Below are positions 63,427 through 64,000 of a DNA stretch of 64,000 nt, piece by piece. Source of the stretch: Myxococcales bacterium (lineage in GTDB: Bacteria; Myxococcota_A; Bradymonadia; UBA7976; UBA1532); contig JACKDP010000005.1 in the NCBI GenBank assembly GCA_020633435.1, forward strand, positions 62,001 through 126,000, given 5' to 3'. Below the pieces are notes generated by a model. It was not told the DNA's origin, made no database searches, and was given only the letters and a program-made list of their open reading frames with translations. Position numbers and translations under genes: made by a program. Position 1 is the stretch's first letter; each line of letters opens with the position of its first letter.

Positions 63427-63924
63427 ATGCTCCCCTTCGGCATCGGCTTCAGCGAAGTCCTGCTCATCCTGGTCGTGGTCCTGCTGGTGGTGGGGCCGAG
63501 CCGCCTGCCGGACATGGCGCGGACGCTGGGCAAGGGCATGCGCACCGTGCGTCGCGCCGGCCGCGACCTCCGCGATGCCATCGACACCGACGATCTGCGC
63601 CAGCAGGTCTACCAGCCCATCCGCCAGTGGCAGCGCGAGCAGGACGAGGCGGACGCCGAGCTGCTGGCGGAAGAGGCCCGCGAGCACGCGGCGACCCGGG
63701 CCAAGGCCGCGCCGGCGAAGGCGGCCCCCGAGAAGGCCGCGCCCGCCCCTGCGGCGCCCGAGCCCCCGGCGCTGGCGCCGCCGGCGCCCGACGCCGTGGC
63801 GGCCCACGACGACGACGAGGACGAGGGCCCGGGCATCGTGGCCCGGGATCCGCTGGCGGCCCTGCGCAAGGCGCCCGCCCAGCCTGGCCAGGGGAAGCCG
63901 GGTGGCGACGACGAGCCCGCCTGA
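63427..63924 (+). CDS. tatB: Sec-independent translocase subunit TatB
   Basis: 165 residues. A single N-terminal membrane helix (residues about 8-22, FSEVLLILVVVLLVVGPS) with the GPxxLP motif is followed by an amphipathic helix (MARTLGKGMRTVRRAGRDLR). A Pro/Ala/Lys-rich tail then ends with acidic residues. The extended tail and position immediately before tatC favour TatB over TatA. It docks twin-arginine substrates with TatC. The tatC GTG overlaps its last 23 bases. Confidence 0.88.
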   Translation: MLPFGIGFSEVLLILVVVLLVVGPSRLPDMARTLGKGMRTVRRAGRDLRDAIDTDDLRQQVYQPIRQWQREQDEADAELLAEEAREHAATRAKAAPAKAAPEKAAPAPAAPEPPALAPPAPDAVAAHDDDEDEGPGIVARDPLAALRKAPAQPGQGKPGGDDEPA

Positions 63925-64000
63925 TCCGACGGAGCTCGAGGCCAGCCGCGCCCCCTTCATGGAGCACCTGGAGGAGCTGCGCTGGCGGCTCCTGCGCGCC
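63902..64000 (+). CDS. tatC: N-terminus of TatC, cut by the window end
   Basis: 33 codons from GTG 63902, overlapping the tatB end. The segment SRAPFMEHLEELRWRLLRA is the conserved TatC N-terminal amphipathic region before the first membrane helix. A start at ATG 63959 is possible and would remove 19 residues. The rest lies beyond the window. Confidence 0.85.
   Translation, partial: MATTSPPDPTELEASRAPFMEHLEELRWRLLRA

Overview
The window is very GC-rich (about 70% or more by eye), densely packed, and almost free of non-coding DNA. Lipoproteins with long Asp-Ala-Pro linkers, Cys-rich CNGxDDDCDG (MopE-type) repeats, a pseudokinase/phosphatase fusion, a MerR-TPR fusion and a giant Rhs lipoprotein together suggest a Gram-negative member of the Myxococcota or a related deltaproteobacterial lineage. 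Taxonomy is inferred from style only; there is no rRNA here. I saw no tRNA, rRNA, CRISPR array or intact composite transposon.

Layout. (1) 94-11208, minus strand: cell-shape genes mreB-mreC-mreD-mrdA-rodA, then thioredoxin, then a tetrapyrrole cluster (Met8-like dehydrogenase, HemX/CcsA-like membrane protein, hemA, hemC, cobA-hemD fusion) supplying haem and siroheme. (2) 11418-19803, mostly plus: a PpiD/SurA-type foldase, a zinc-ribbon/pseudokinase/PP2C protein coupled to a VWA-like partner, two minus-strand genes (lipoprotein and winged-helix-like protein), then a small protein, a MerR-TPR regulator and a hotdog thioesterase. (3) 19778-28406, minus: pepA, Omp85-like barrel, DUF4390-like protein, NtrY-like histidine kinase, NYN protein, an O-antigen ligase/TPR gene broken by a frameshift, and an FMN-binding oxidase. 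(4) 28512-32872, plus: TerB-like protein, RqcH/NFACT-like protein, a copper monooxygenase-like lipoprotein and a companion lipoprotein.

(5) 32878-53890 is the accessory-looking part. It holds a CNF1/BLF1-like deamidase candidate (Cys209/His224), a DUF3817 membrane protein, a secreted Tudor-like protein, a secreted energy-transducer-like protein, a single-strand HUH (RAYT-like) transposase, a PHP-domain lipoprotein, an outer-membrane protein plus LptD-like gene, a 2984-residue Rhs lipoprotein carrying about 18 MopE repeats and a HYD1-type ADP-ribosyltransferase tip, and a gluzincin-type metalloprotease. Three different candidate toxins in about 21 kb is the most striking feature of the window.

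(6) 54060-64000: DUF2461 protein, sigma factor and putative anti-sigma factor, murB, class II aldolase-like protein, TgpA-type transglutaminase with its DUF58 partner, zinc-free rpsN, a twice-frameshifted beta-lactamase-fold-like gene, tatB and the start of tatC.

All functional statements come from reading motifs in translated sequence; no database search was run.
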